Shown: positions 29,048 to 38,257, counted from the first letter of the stretch. The stretch is 64,000 bases of DNA from Streptomyces parvus (GCF_032121415.1 NZ_CP135079.1:1860001-1924000), one strand, 5' to 3'. The notes: generated from the sequence alone by a model not told the origin. Numbers and translations are program-made.

Positions 29048-29512
29048 TCAGTCTTCGTGGATCTCGTCGTGCAGGCGGGCCGACGATCGCCGCCCGCCGC
29101 CGTCCGAGCCCTCCAGGGCCGAGCCGAAGGCCCGGTCCCAGTCGATGTCGATGCCTCTGATGCCCGTGGCCCGTCCCGTGGTCCGGGTCAGCGGCTCGAA
29201 GGCGTCCATCACCTTGCGGGCCATCTCCGAGCGGCCTTCCTGTACCGCCTCCATGATCGAGGCGGCCAGCTGAGGGCCCGTCATGGACCTGTGCCGGTTG
29301 TCCGGGAACTTCAGCCCCGTCAGCTCGCCCTGCGGGCCGACCGTCACCTCCACCGAACGGTCCCGGGACCGGGCCGTCGCCGTGGACTGGCCGAGTTCGC
29401 CCTCGGCGCGTGCCACGGCTTCCTGCACAGCCGTGAGTTCGGCCATGGCCTCGGCCAGCTTCTTCTCCATCGAGTCGCTCAACAGTCGCCCTTCCACCTG
29501 CGCGTACACCAT
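29048..29512 (-). CDS. YbaB/EbfC family protein of T7SS locus
   Basis: A 154-aa protein with a long N-terminal helix (KKLAEAMAELTAVQEAVARA), then a beta-strand pair (RSVEVTVGPQGELTGLKFPD) and a C-terminal helix. This is the order of YbaB/EbfC nucleoid-associated proteins. Actinobacterial ESX loci often carry YbaB/EbfC-like proteins (the EspL type in mycobacteria), so a role as an effector chaperone or adaptor is as likely as DNA binding. It ends in an unordered acidic tail. A strong GGAGGGAG lies about 27 nt upstream of the ATG, unusually far, so the true start is slightly uncertain. It lies 32 bp upstream of the WXG100-like gene. Confidence 0.8.
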   Translation of the reverse strand: MVYAQVEGRLLSDSMEKKLAEAMAELTAVQEAVARAEGELGQSTATARSRDRSVEVTVGPQGELTGLKFPDNRHRSMTGPQLAASIMEAVQEGRSEMARKVMDAFEPLTRTTGRATGIRGIDIDWDRAFGSALEGSDGGGRRSSARLHDEIHED

Positions 29513-29628
29513 TCTGTCGTACGCGTGTGCGTGCTATGAACTCCCTCCGCGCCGGAGCGGCTTCCGAGGCGGCCGAAGCCGTCTCCCACCCCCCGCGCGG
29601 GTCCCGGCCGTGGCCGGCGCAACGCTCC

Positions 29629-32600
29629 CTACCGTCCGATCACCGCCGGCGCGCCGCCTTCGTCGGTGCCCCAGACGTCGTCGTCCTCCGGCACCCAGGA
29701 GTCCCGGGTCCGCTCGCCGCTCTGGGTCGCGGTCTGGCCGGGCGCGCCGCCCCCGCCCGGGGCGCCGCCGGCCATCGGCGGCAGGAAGGGCGAACTGCCT
29801 GCGGTGGGGCCGCCGGCCGCCACCCGCACCTCGTCGTCGGCGTAGCGCCCGCCCGGGCCGGGGACCGGGGCGCCCGGACGCGCACGGCGGTTCCGGGAGA
29901 CCGATCCGTCGATGACGTTGCGGACGCGCTCACCGGAGTCGGACTGGCCTCCGCCGCCACCCATACCGCCACCCATACCGCCGCCCATGCCTCCACCCAT
30001 CGGGGCTCCCCCCATCGGGGCTCCGCCCGTCGGTGCGCCGCTGCCGCCCTCGCCGCCGCCGTAGCTGCTCGGGCCGGGGAAAGGCCCGCTGTTCAGGAAC
30101 GGGCGGTTGTGGCTCGGTGCGTTCGAGCCACCGGACGCCCCGTTGCCAGCCAGGGGCGACTCGTAGGGCTGGTCGTCGAACAGCTCCTCCTCGTAGGAGA
30201 TCGGGTCGTACGAGGGGGGCGTGTAGCTGGAGAGGCCGCCGCCGAAGGAGCCGGGGCTGTTGAGGGAGCCGTTGTTGAGCTGGCCGGATTCGAAGCGGGA
30301 GGGGCCGGACTCGTCCAGGTAGCCGGAGACCGTCGAGCCGTCGGGCCGGGTGATGGTGGTGGTGCCGGTGTCCGGATTGATCGTCTGGGTGGAGCCGTCC
30401 GGGAACTCCGTGACCACGTTGCCGCCGGGGTCCAGGTGCGTGACGCTGCCGCCGGGGTTGGACAGCAGGTCACCCGGGTTGAGCGGACCGGAGATGACGG
30501 AGCCGTCGGGCCGGGTGATGGTCGAGGAGTGCGTGTTCGGGTCGATCGTGACCTTGGAGCCGTCGGGGTATTCGGTGATCACGCGGCCGTCCGCGTCGAG
30601 CCGCGACTCACCGCCGCCGGGGAGTTCGAGCGGGCCGTCGTTGACCGGGCCGGTGATGGGGGTGGATGACAGGTCGGGAATGTCGCCGTTCCCGAAGAGG
30701 TCCCGCCGGGAGCCGTCGAGCCTGGACTCGGCCTCGGCCTGCCGGCGCTCCTGCTCCTGCCGGACTTCCTCCTGCTTGGCCTCGGCCTCCTTCTGCCGGG
30801 CTTCCTGCTCGGCGCGGACCTCGTCCTGCTTGGCCTCGGCCTCCTTCTGCCGGGCCTCCTGCTCGGCGCGGACCTCGTCCTGCTTGGCCTCGGCCTCCTT
30901 CTGCCGGGCCTCCTGCTCGGCGCGGACCTCGTCCTGCTTCGCTTCCTGCTCCTCGCGCAGCCGGTCCTGCTTGGCTTCCTGCTCCTCGCGGATGCGGTCC
31001 TGCTTCTGCTCGGCCTCGGCCTGCTTCTGCTCCGCCTCCTTCTCCTTGGCCTCCTGCTCGGCCCTGGCCTCCGCCTCCTTGGCCTCCTGCTTGGCCTCCT
31101 GCTCCGCCTGCTTCTGCTCCGCCTTCGCCTCGGCCTCGGCCTGCTTCTGCTCCTGTTCGGCCTGCTGCTGCTCCTGACGCTCCTCCTGCTCGGTGCGGAT
31201 GCGGTCCTGCTTCTGCTCGGCCTCGGCCTGCTTCTGCTCCGCCTCCTTCTCCTTGGCCTCCTGCTCGGCCCTGGCCTCCGCCTCCTTGGCCTCCTGCTTG
31301 GCCTCCTGCTCCGCCTGCTTCTGCTCGGCCTCCTTCTCCTTCGCTTCCTGCTCGGCCCTGGCCTCCGCCTCCTTGGCCTCCTGCTCGGCCCTGGCCTGGG
31401 CCTCCTTGGCCTCCTGCTCCTTCTTCGCCTCCTCCTGCTGGGTCTTCGCCTGGTTCATCTGCATCATCTGCATGTTCTCCGCACGAGCCTGGGCCTCGGC
31501 CTGCTTGGCCTCCTGCTCCTTGCGGACCTGCTCCTGCTTGGCCTCCTGCTCGGCCCGGAGCTGTTCCTGCTTGGCCTCCTGCTCGGCCTGCTTCTGCTCG
31601 GCCTCCTTCTCCTTGGCCTCCTGCTCGGCCCTGGCCTCCGCCTCCTTGGCCTCCGCCTTGGCCTCCTGCTCCGCCGCCTTGGCCTCGGCCTCCTTCTCCT
31701 TGGCCTCCTGCTCGGCCTTGGCCTCCGCCTCCTTGGCCTCCGCCTTGGCCTCCTGCTCCGCCGCCTTGGCCTCGGCCTCCTTCTCCTTGGCCTCCTGCTC
31801 GGCCTTGGCTTCCTTCTCCTTGGCCTCGGCCTCCGCCTTGGCTTCCTTCTCCTTACGCTCCGCCTCCGCCTTGGCTTCCTTCTCCTTGCGCTCCGCCTCC
31901 GCCTTGGCCTCGGCCTCCTTGCGCTCGGCCTCTTCCTTCTCCTTCTTCCGCTCCGCCTCGGCCTTGGCGGCCTGGTCCTTCTGCCACTGGATGAACTCTT
32001 CCTGCTTCCGGGCGGCTTCCTCGGCTGCCGCCTCGGCCTTGGCGGCGTCCGCCTCCGCCTTCTCCTCGGCGAGTTCGGCCTTCTCCTCCTTGTATTCGGA
32101 CTCCAGCGTGTCGCTCGTCCCCCGCGACTTCACCGATCCGAAGTCCAGCTGACTGTTGCTCCAGCTGTCGCGCACCTTCGTCATGGCCTCGACGGCCGCC
32201 TTGTCGAGGTTCTCCTCGACGGTCTGCTTCCACATGAGGAGGGCTTTGTTGCCGATCTTCACCCAGGTGTCGAGTTCCTTGAGCTCACCGAAGTCCTCGG
32301 CGGCGACGTTCAGCGCCATGTCGCCCTTGCCCTCGATCGCGTCGATCGCGGCCTGGTTGCTGAAGAACTCTTCCGAGATGTAGTTCGTCGTGGTGGTGTA
32401 GCCGCCGCCGTACGACCCGTGGGTCTCGATCTCGTACGTGATCTTCGTGATGTTGTTGTCCCAGACGTGCTTCATGATCGCGGAGAGCAGGGTGTGCAGC
32501 ACCACGAGCGGGTTGCCGTACTGCCACTGCCACTTCGCCCAGACGCTGTGGAGATCCCAGACCGCATTCTGGAAGTCCTTCTTCGCCTGCCGGATCTCGT

Positions 32601-33402
32601 CGCCCTGCTTGGACCCGGTGCTGCTCCCGCCCGGCTTCATGTCGTCGGCGTAGTCCGAGTACTGCTGGTTGATCTTGTTGATGAGGTCCCAGAAGACACC
32701 GGCGGCCTTGCCCCGCCACGCCTTGTCCTTCTCGGTCCCGAGCCTGCTCTGCCACTCCTCCACGATCTTCTGCTGGGACGAGAAGAACCCGGCGACGCGG
32801 TCGAACGCTGCGGCCACGATCTCGAAGTTGTCGAGGGTCACCGAGTCCGGGTCGTCCACGGGCTTGCCGTTGAAGCTGAACCCGTACGTACCCTGCGAGT
32901 CGTTGTTGAGCAGTTCCTGTAGGGCGAGCCCGGTGCCGTAGGCGTAACGCGCGGTGGGCGTGGTGTCCCAGGTCGGCTTGCCGTCCATCCCCAGGTGACC
33001 GTCGATGGAGCTGGAGAACTGCCCGCCCTCCTGCCACCCCTGGCTCGGTACCCGCCCGTCCCCCTTGCTCCCGAGCAGGGTGATACGCGCCCGGTGCATC
33101 GTCACGTCGGATCCCGTCCCGCCCTTCGCGTGGTAGAAGGGGATGACGAAGTCGGTGTTCTTGATGTCGGAACCGGCATTCTCGTACAGCCAGTTCAGGT
33201 CCTCGGTGTCGACGTAGTCGACATAGCCCACGTCGGAGATCTCCACCTTCATCAGGGGGATGCCCTCGTTGCCGACGAGCGAGTCGAACAGGTCGTTCCG
33301 GTTCGGCGCCTTGAATCCCGTGAAGAAGCCGACAGCCTCGGCCCACTTGTCGTTGGTACCGCCGCCGAGGTCTTCGACGACCTTGCTGGAATCGAGCGCC
33401 AT
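29629..33402 (-). CDS. AAWKG-type large protein with 460-residue charged helix
   Basis: A 1257-aa protein. The N-terminal 430 residues are globular and include KAWRGKAAGVF at about residue 226, the motif behind the name 'AAWKG family', known from Streptomyces T7SS loci. Residues about 435-895 are an almost uninterrupted Glu/Lys/Ala/Gln/Arg helix (units such as EQEAKEKEAEAK) that would form a single alpha-helix or coiled coil. Residues about 950-1040 carry repeats of the type TITRPDGSxxSG and EFPDGSTQTINPDTG, likely short beta hairpins. Residues about 1110-1160 are Gly/Met-rich (GGMGGG). The C-terminus is acidic (SWVPEDDDVWGTDEGG). No enzymatic motif is seen. A structural or filamentous secreted component of the T7SS is plausible but not shown. 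It sits between the small Esx-like genes and the giant gene, in the same orientation. Confidence 0.85.
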   Translation of the reverse strand: MALDSSKVVEDLGGGTNDKWAEAVGFFTGFKAPNRNDLFDSLVGNEGIPLMKVEISDVGYVDYVDTEDLNWLYENAGSDIKNTDFVIPFYHAKGGTGSDVTMHRARITLLGSKGDGRVPSQGWQEGGQFSSSIDGHLGMDGKPTWDTTPTARYAYGTGLALQELLNNDSQGTYGFSFNGKPVDDPDSVTLDNFEIVAAAFDRVAGFFSSQQKIVEEWQSRLGTEKDKAWRGKAAGVFWDLINKINQQYSDYADDMKPGGSSTGSKQGDEIRQAKKDFQNAVWDLHSVWAKWQWQYGNPLVVLHTLLSAIMKHVWDNNITKITYEIETHGSYGGGYTTTTNYISEEFFSNQAAIDAIEGKGDMALNVAAEDFGELKELDTWVKIGNKALLMWKQTVEENLDKAAVEAMTKVRDSWSNSQLDFGSVKSRGTSDTLESEYKEEKAELAEEKAEADAAKAEAAAEEAARKQEEFIQWQKDQAAKAEAERKKEKEEAERKEAEAKAEAERKEKEAKAEAERKEKEAKAEAEAKEKEAKAEQEAKEKEAEAKAAEQEAKAEAKEAEAKAEQEAKEKEAEAKAAEQEAKAEAKEAEARAEQEAKEKEAEQKQAEQEAKQEQLRAEQEAKQEQVRKEQEAKQAEAQARAENMQMMQMNQAKTQQEEAKKEQEAKEAQARAEQEAKEAEARAEQEAKEKEAEQKQAEQEAKQEAKEAEARAEQEAKEKEAEQKQAEAEQKQDRIRTEQEERQEQQQAEQEQKQAEAEAKAEQKQAEQEAKQEAKEAEARAEQEAKEKEAEQKQAEAEQKQDRIREEQEAKQDRLREEQEAKQDEVRAEQEARQKEAEAKQDEVRAEQEARQKEAEAKQDEVRAEQEARQKEAEAKQEEVRQEQERRQAEAESRLDGSRRDLFGNGDIPDLSSTPITGPVNDGPLELPGGGESRLDADGRVITEYPDGSKVTIDPNTHSSTITRPDGSVISGPLNPGDLLSNPGGSVTHLDPGGNVVTEFPDGSTQTINPDTGTTTITRPDGSTVSGYLDESGPSRFESGQLNNGSLNSPGSFGGGLSSYTPPSYDPISYEEELFDDQPYESPLAGNGASGGSNAPSHNRPFLNSGPFPGPSSYGGGEGGSGAPTGGAPMGGAPMGGGMGGGMGGGMGGGGGQSDSGERVRNVIDGSVSRNRRARPGAPVPGPGGRYADDEVRVAAGGPTAGSSPFLPPMAGGAPGGGGAPGQTATQSGERTRDSWVPEDDDVWGTDEGGAPAVIGR
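30715..32100 (-). repeat. Repetitive coding DNA of the charged helix
   Basis: The helix is encoded by tandem and nested repeats. One clear array has a 54-nt period starting at 30790, 30844 and 30898 and encodes EVRAEQEARQKEAEAKQD three times. Another near-duplicate pair of about 85 nt lies around 31620-31790. All periods are multiples of three, so length can change without loss of frame. Slipped-strand expansion and contraction is the likely origin. Confidence 0.85.
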
Positions 33403-33521
33403 GCCGGAATGCCTTTTCGTCGGAAGGAGACAGAGGGGACGGGAGGGCGGGGGTACGGTCCGCCGGGCCGCGGGCGTGCGGGGGAGCGCCGGCCGGGGCT
33501 ACCGGCCGACCACGACGAAGG

Positions 33522-34022
33522 TCAGTCGTCCTCGTCGTTGTCCGAGCCGCCCCCGGCGGATTCGGAGAGCACCTCGTCCACGCCCTCGAAGAAATCGATC
33601 AAGTCCTTGCCGTCGATCTTCTCCAGGTTGCTGTCCTGGGTCTTGAAGAGCTCCTCGATGGTGTCCTCCAGGTCCTCCTCGATCTGCTCGAAGAGCTCGA
33701 CCTGGAGCTTGAGGATGTCGTCGAGCTGATCGACCAGCCCGTTCAGGCACTTGACCAGGTAGCCGCCGTTGGTACGGCCGTTCTCGTCGCTCGCCATCGT
33801 CCCGATGGCGAGCGGCTTCCTCTGGCCGTCGTGGAAGCCCGCCGCCGTCGCGGACCCGTCCTCACCGCCCTGCAGCGTGGGAATTCCGGGCACGGTCGTG
33901 CCTTCGGACGTGGTGCCGTCCTCCCTCATCTTCTTGATCTCGGCGAGGAACGGGACGAGGTCGTTGTCGAGGAAGCTCTGCAGCCACGCCTTGTTGAGAT
34001 TGAGTGCGGGTGCTTCCGCCAT
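33522..34022 (-). CDS. T7SS-associated acidic protein
   Basis: A 166-aa protein that starts MAEAPALNLNKAWLQSFLD. It has a helical second half (LVDQLDDILKLQVELFEQIEEDLEDTIEEL) and a strongly acidic tail (SDNDEDD). It matches the general type named 'type VII secretion system-associated protein' in Streptomyces operons of this layout; no catalytic motif is present. A chaperone or co-secreted partner of the AAWKG protein encoded 119 bp downstream is a reasonable guess. A GGAG lies about 12 nt before the ATG. Confidence 0.7.
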   Translation of the reverse strand: MAEAPALNLNKAWLQSFLDNDLVPFLAEIKKMREDGTTSEGTTVPGIPTLQGGEDGSATAAGFHDGQRKPLAIGTMASDENGRTNGGYLVKCLNGLVDQLDDILKLQVELFEQIEEDLEDTIEELFKTQDSNLEKIDGKDLIDFFEGVDEVLSESAGGGSDNDEDD

Positions 34023-34196
34023 GTCGCACTTCTCCAGTCTTCCGGGATGTCCAAGGGCTCACGGGGCCGGCGCCCGTCCGTCGGCGGCTCGGGGCCGCCG
34101 GCGGACGACGCACCGCCCCGACTGCGGCGGGCGGCCGTGCGCGAAGGACACACGCGAACGGCCGCCCGGGAAGGACCAGGGGCGTGCCGCCCCGGG

Positions 34197-34526
34197 TCAG
34201 CTGCCGATGCGCACGCCCTCCCAGAGCGACTTCAGGGAGTTCTCGCTGTACTTGTAGCTGCCCGAGACGTCGTTCAGCAGCGCCGAGTGCTCGGCGAGGA
34301 TGCGCTTCATCTCCTCGACCGCGTTGTTCCAGGAAGCCTGCTTCTCGGCGTACACCGCCTTGTCCTCACCTTCCCAGCTGCGCTGGAGCTCCTGGAGTTC
34401 GGCTTCCAGGTTGGTGAGGATGCTGTCGATCGCCTTGGTCTGCTGGACCATGTCGTCGGCGGCGTTCTCCATGTGGGAGTAGTCGACGTAGATCTGGCCG
34501 TCGGTGAAGTCAAGCGGAGGGGTCAT
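34197..34526 (-). CDS. WXG100 family protein (EsxB/CFP-10-like)
   Basis: A 109-aa helical-hairpin protein with the canonical WXG turn in QRSWEGEDKAVY and a C-terminal YKYSE stretch matching the YxxxD/E T7SS export signal. Both features mark the signal-bearing partner of an Esx heterodimer. It lies 89 bp downstream of the other Esx-size gene, in the same direction. It starts at ATG 34526. Confidence 0.92.
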   Translation of the reverse strand: MTPPLDFTDGQIYVDYSHMENAADDMVQQTKAIDSILTNLEAELQELQRSWEGEDKAVYAEKQASWNNAVEEMKRILAEHSALLNDVSGSYKYSENSLKSLWEGVRIGS

Positions 34527-34615
34527 GGTCTTCCTCGTCTCGCGGCAGGTGCGTCAGGGTCAGTGGTGTGCGGGGCCCGGTCACCCGTCAGGGCTCCGGG
34601 TACCGGGAGGAGTGG

Positions 34616-34972
34616 TCAGCGGCCCGCGGTGGAGCCGGCGAGCGCGTTGAAGATCTCCTCGGAGCGGTTGAACGCCTGCTGGATCGAGTCGTTCGAGTTG
34701 TTCTGCTGGATGCCCTGCGCGCGCATGGTCTCCTCCAGCGTCGTGATCATGTCGCGGAGGTTGCCGGAGATGATCTCCGCCTGCTGGTCCCACCGGTCGA
34801 GCAGCTTCTGGAACGCGCCACCGTCGCTGCCGGCGTAGCCGGAGGCGAGGTTGTGCTTCATGTTCTCCACGTCCTGGCGGCTGTTCTGCACACCGGTGAA
34901 GGCCATCTCCAGTGCGGTGACACCGTTCTGAGTGGCTGACGCCAGTGACTGCTGCGTGCCCGTACCTGCCAT
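34616..34972 (-). CDS. WXG100 family protein (EsxA/ESAT-6-like), first gene of the operon
   Basis: A 118-aa all-alpha protein with two long helices around the turn SGYAGSDGGAFQKLL. The Trp of the classical WXG is replaced by Tyr (YAG), as in part of this family, and no YxxxD/E tail is seen. This fits the partner without signal in an Esx pair. The ATG at 34972 is preceded by AGGAGG with a 9-nt spacer. It heads the leftward operon that ends with the giant gene. Confidence 0.9.
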   Translation of the reverse strand: MAGTGTQQSLASATQNGVTALEMAFTGVQNSRQDVENMKHNLASGYAGSDGGAFQKLLDRWDQQAEIISGNLRDMITTLEETMRAQGIQQNNSNDSIQQAFNRSEEIFNALAGSTAGR

Positions 34973-35386
34973 GTTGCTGCGCCTCCTGATGTGTCGCGCC
35001 GCCGGATTCCGGTTCCCGCGCGGCGCGGTGCCTGGCCGGACGCGGCCGGAAGACCGGCGTCCGAATGGTCTGGACGAACGGAGCCTAAAGAAAGGGGCGT
35101 TGAGGATTCAATGGCCTGCGTCATCTTCTCGGCCCCGACCCCGCTTTTGGGGTGATTCGCGAAGGAGATTTGATGGGGATCTGAGGTAGGCCCCTTGCGG
35201 AATCACCTGCCGAATGGATCTGTTTCCCGGCGCCCGAACGGGCAATGCCCGCCGTGGGAAACGGTATTGGCGGATCCCTTCGGGGAGGAGGACGGTGGAT
35301 CGCCCCCTCCGGTTGTCACGACACGCGCCTTTATCAGCCGCGCCACCAGAAATTCACCTCCTCCGGTACGACGATCCGCCGGGCTC
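34973..35386. promoter_or_regulatory. Intergenic region with promoter for the Esx-effector operon
   Basis: This 414-bp gap lies between the eccB stop and the first Esx gene. On the minus strand TTGAAT (35106-35111) and TAGGCT (35082-35087) are 18 bp apart, a plausible housekeeping promoter with a leader of about 100 nt. Two inverted repeats lie further up: GGTGATTC/GAATCACC (35151-35158 and 35200-35207), and GTTTCCC/GGGAAAC (35222-35228 and 35256-35262) enclosing GGGCA/TGCCC. They could terminate eccB or bind a regulator. No gene is seen here. Confidence 0.5.
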
Positions 35387-36835
35387 TCAAGTCCGGGTGC
35401 AGCGTGGGGTCGTGTTCGTGTTCCGGCCCAGGGCGGCGGCCTCCTTGGTGAGGTCCGGCCCGGTCGGCAGCATGGCCAGCAGCGGCGCCGGCAGCCCTCG
35501 TGCCTGGCCCTCGCTGTAGCCGAGGGCAGCCAGGCCGTCAGCGGTGCCGACCCGGTACTTCATCCCGGTGTCGGTCACGAGGTAGACGGTGGTGCCGACC
35601 GTGCTCCCGCTCGCTCCGAGCGCGCGCACCAGGGATCCGCCGCCCGGCCGCACGCTGATCGTGCCGACCGGCATGCAGGCCGGGGTGAGGCCCTCGGGCG
35701 GCGCCTGGGCGGCGGGTCCCAGGGTGCCCGTCCCGGTCAGCGCCACGCTGATGCGCGGTCCGCGCTCGCTCGGCTGGACCCGGATGCATACGGTGCGGTC
35801 CTCGCCGAGGGCCACCGCCTCCGGCGGCTCCGGGGGCAGGTTCGCCTCCTCCGCGCCGGTCCCCGCACCGGGGGCCAGCCGGCCGCTCAGCGCGTCCGCG
35901 CCCAGCGTCACGACCTTCGCCGCGCCTCCCCCGTACACCTTCTCGCGGGTCTCCGGGTCGCCGAGCACCAGCGCGGCCCCGGTCGCGGTGAGCGGGGTCA
36001 GGCCCTCCTGGCGCAGCAGGTAGTAGCGGTCGGCGGAGCCCGGGACGGTGACCCGGAAGACCTGGCCGATCCGGGACTCCTCGCCGCCGAGCGCGGGGCC
36101 CTTCCCGCCCTTGCCCGGTACGTTCGGCGGGCGCAGGTCGGGTCCCGAGGGCAGGGCGTTCAGGAAGGCGGCGGAGACGGGCAGCCGGGAGATGGAGGCG
36201 TAGCCGAGGGCTTCGCGGGCACGGGTGTCCTCGTCGAGCAGCAGCTTGCTGCCGCGCCAGACCAGGTAGTCGGCCTTGTCCGGCCCCGTGACGAGCATGG
36301 CCTGGTCGGTGGGCAGCCCGGTGGCGTCCGCCGGCAGGCCCACCGCGACGGTGGTGCCGGTCCCTCCGGTTCCGCTGCCCGAACAGACCTGCCAGGGACC
36401 CGTGTCCAGGTCCGCGCTCCCGGGCAGGGCGTCCGGGGCGCCGCTGATGCCGATGGGCGCCCCGTGCGGGGTGCCGCTCAGGGACTTCGAGCCGACCGCG
36501 ACCGCTTTCATGTCGGCGCCCGCCAGCAGCCGCGCCGAGGCGTAGTTGCGCACCGGACGCAGCCGCCCGTCCAGGTAGAGGTAGCGGGACCCGGTGTCCT
36601 TGTCGACGACGAGGGTCCCGGCGGCCCGCCAGGAGTCCTTGGTACCGGGCTTGAGGAGGCCGAGGACGAAGGAGCCGGCCGACAGCAGGACGGCGATCAC
36701 GATGCCGATCACCACGCCCCGGTTGGTGCGCCCCTGCGGGCTCTCCGGGGCGTCGGGGTCGGCGCGGAGCATGCCGGAGGTCAGCCGGCCCATGATGAAC
36801 ATGTGGGCCTGGACCTGGTCGCGTTTCGACTGCAC
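35387..36835 (-). CDS. eccB: T7SS core component EccB
   Basis: A 482-aa protein with a short cytosolic N-terminus typical of EccB (SKRDQVQAHMFIMGRLTSGML), one transmembrane helix at about residues 40-61 (GVVIGIVIAVLLSAGSFVLG) and a long extracytoplasmic domain containing the repeated EccB-type pattern around SGAPDALPGSA and GLPTDQAMLVTGP. EccB is a structural subunit of the ESX membrane complex. The GTG start at 36835 has GGAAGGGAGAA upstream and lies 21 bp after the eccD stop, so the two are cotranscribed. Confidence 0.93.
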   Translation of the reverse strand: MQSKRDQVQAHMFIMGRLTSGMLRADPDAPESPQGRTNRGVVIGIVIAVLLSAGSFVLGLLKPGTKDSWRAAGTLVVDKDTGSRYLYLDGRLRPVRNYASARLLAGADMKAVAVGSKSLSGTPHGAPIGISGAPDALPGSADLDTGPWQVCSGSGTGGTGTTVAVGLPADATGLPTDQAMLVTGPDKADYLVWRGSKLLLDEDTRAREALGYASISRLPVSAAFLNALPSGPDLRPPNVPGKGGKGPALGGEESRIGQVFRVTVPGSADRYYLLRQEGLTPLTATGAALVLGDPETREKVYGGGAAKVVTLGADALSGRLAPGAGTGAEEANLPPEPPEAVALGEDRTVCIRVQPSERGPRISVALTGTGTLGPAAQAPPEGLTPACMPVGTISVRPGGGSLVRALGASGSTVGTTVYLVTDTGMKYRVGTADGLAALGYSEGQARGLPAPLLAMLPTGPDLTKEAAALGRNTNTTPRCTRT

Positions 36836-36856
36836 GGCAGCGGTTCTCCCTTCCGG

Positions 36857-38257
36857 TCAGCCGTTGATGGCCCGCAGGGCGCCGTACACGCCGAGCACCC
36901 ACAGGGCGAGCGGGAGCACGGCGATCGCGAGGGCCGAGTGGAGCACTTCGCCCGCGCGGCCCCAGTACGGGACGAGCCGGCGGCCGGGCACGGTCCAGGC
37001 GGTGATGGCGACCGCGGCGGCCGCCGCGAGCAGCCCCGCGGCGGTGACCAGGCGGTTCCCCGGGGACGCGGCGGGGGCGGCGACCAGCACCAGCAGGATC
37101 AGCCCGAAGACCCCCGGGGCCACCAGGGACATGCGCTGCCAGATGTTGCCGAGGCCCCGGGCGTGCAGGACGAGCAGCAGGCACAGCGCCACCGTCATGA
37201 TGATCTCGGCCAGCTCACGCTCCCGGGCCAGGATGGCCACGCACGCGGCCCCGACCAGGCCCACCGCTCCGTAGAGCGACGTCATCCAGCCGTCGGCGAG
37301 GATGGCGCGGGCCGAGACCGCGGAGGCGGCGTGCGGCTCGATGCCCTCCTGCAACTGCTGGGCGTTGGTCGGCAGCGGGGGCATCCGCATCCCGGACATC
37401 CGGAAGGCGAGCGAGGGGACGAACGCCCCCAGGATCACCGCGAGGACGGCGAGGATCCCGGCGGCGTGCACCGGCGCCAGGTCCGTGGTGAGGAGCAGGA
37501 CGGCGGCGATGGCGGCGAACAGCGAGACGACGGCGACGCTCAGGAAGAGGGCTGCGAACGCGGCCACGACGGCGAGCGCGAGGACCGCCCCGCCGGCCAG
37601 CGCCGCACTGGCCGCGAGCAGCCGGGCCCCCAGGGTCTCGTAGACGTGCGGCCCGCTGAGCTCCCCGCCGGGCAGCAGCCAGCCGGCCAGCGCCAGGTAG
37701 GGCCCGACCATGAAGCCGAGCGCGGCTCCGGCGCCCGCGTCGCCGACCGCCCGGCTGGCCGCGCCCGCACCGGCGAGCAGGAGGAGGCCGGCCGCGGTGG
37801 CGAAGACGGACCGGGACAGCGAGGAGCCGCCGGGCCAGGCGATCACCAGAACGCCGCCGGCGAGGACCGCGACAACGATGCCAAGGAGCACCCAGCGGCT
37901 CACCTTGGGGGTCCAGCCGAAGGGGTGGTCGCGCATCGTGGTGGCGATGCCGTCGACCAGGTCGTCGAGGTGCACCTCGGGCAGGGCCTCGGCACGCGGC
38001 CGGAGGTAGAGGGTGTCGCCGTCCCGCAGCCCGTAGGAGTCGAGGGTGAGTTCCTCGTCCAGGGGCTCGCCGCCGAGCCGCTGGAGGACCCAGCCGCCGT
38101 GGTCGATGCCGGCTTCTTCGAGGTTGTCGCCCGCGTAGCCGAGCACGGCGGGCAGCAGGTCCGCCACGGGGACGTCGGCGGGCACGGCGAGATCGATGCT
38201 CTTGGCAGGAGCTCGTACCGTCAGACGGCACAGCTCGGCCACCTGAGTGTCAGTCAT
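36857..38257 (-). CDS. eccD: T7SS membrane channel component EccD
   Basis: A 466-aa protein. Residues about 8-95 form a ubiquitin-like (YukD-type) domain (CRLTVRAPAKSIDLAVPADV ... LRDGDTLYLRP). It is followed by about eleven hydrophobic helices from residue 120 to the C-terminus. EccD is the polytopic core of the ESX complex. It starts at ATG 38257 and heads a leftward eccD-eccB pair that is divergent from eccC. Confidence 0.94.
   Translation of the reverse strand: MTDTQVAELCRLTVRAPAKSIDLAVPADVPVADLLPAVLGYAGDNLEEAGIDHGGWVLQRLGGEPLDEELTLDSYGLRDGDTLYLRPRAEALPEVHLDDLVDGIATTMRDHPFGWTPKVSRWVLLGIVVAVLAGGVLVIAWPGGSSLSRSVFATAAGLLLLAGAGAASRAVGDAGAGAALGFMVGPYLALAGWLLPGGELSGPHVYETLGARLLAASAALAGGAVLALAVVAAFAALFLSVAVVSLFAAIAAVLLLTTDLAPVHAAGILAVLAVILGAFVPSLAFRMSGMRMPPLPTNAQQLQEGIEPHAASAVSARAILADGWMTSLYGAVGLVGAACVAILARERELAEIIMTVALCLLLVLHARGLGNIWQRMSLVAPGVFGLILLVLVAAPAASPGNRLVTAAGLLAAAAAVAITAWTVPGRRLVPYWGRAGEVLHSALAIAVLPLALWVLGVYGALRAING

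Noticed and set aside
30666..31994. Rightward 442-codon Pro/Ala/Trp-rich frame
   Set aside because: It is the reverse complement of the AAWKG charged-helix repeats and has no independent support.
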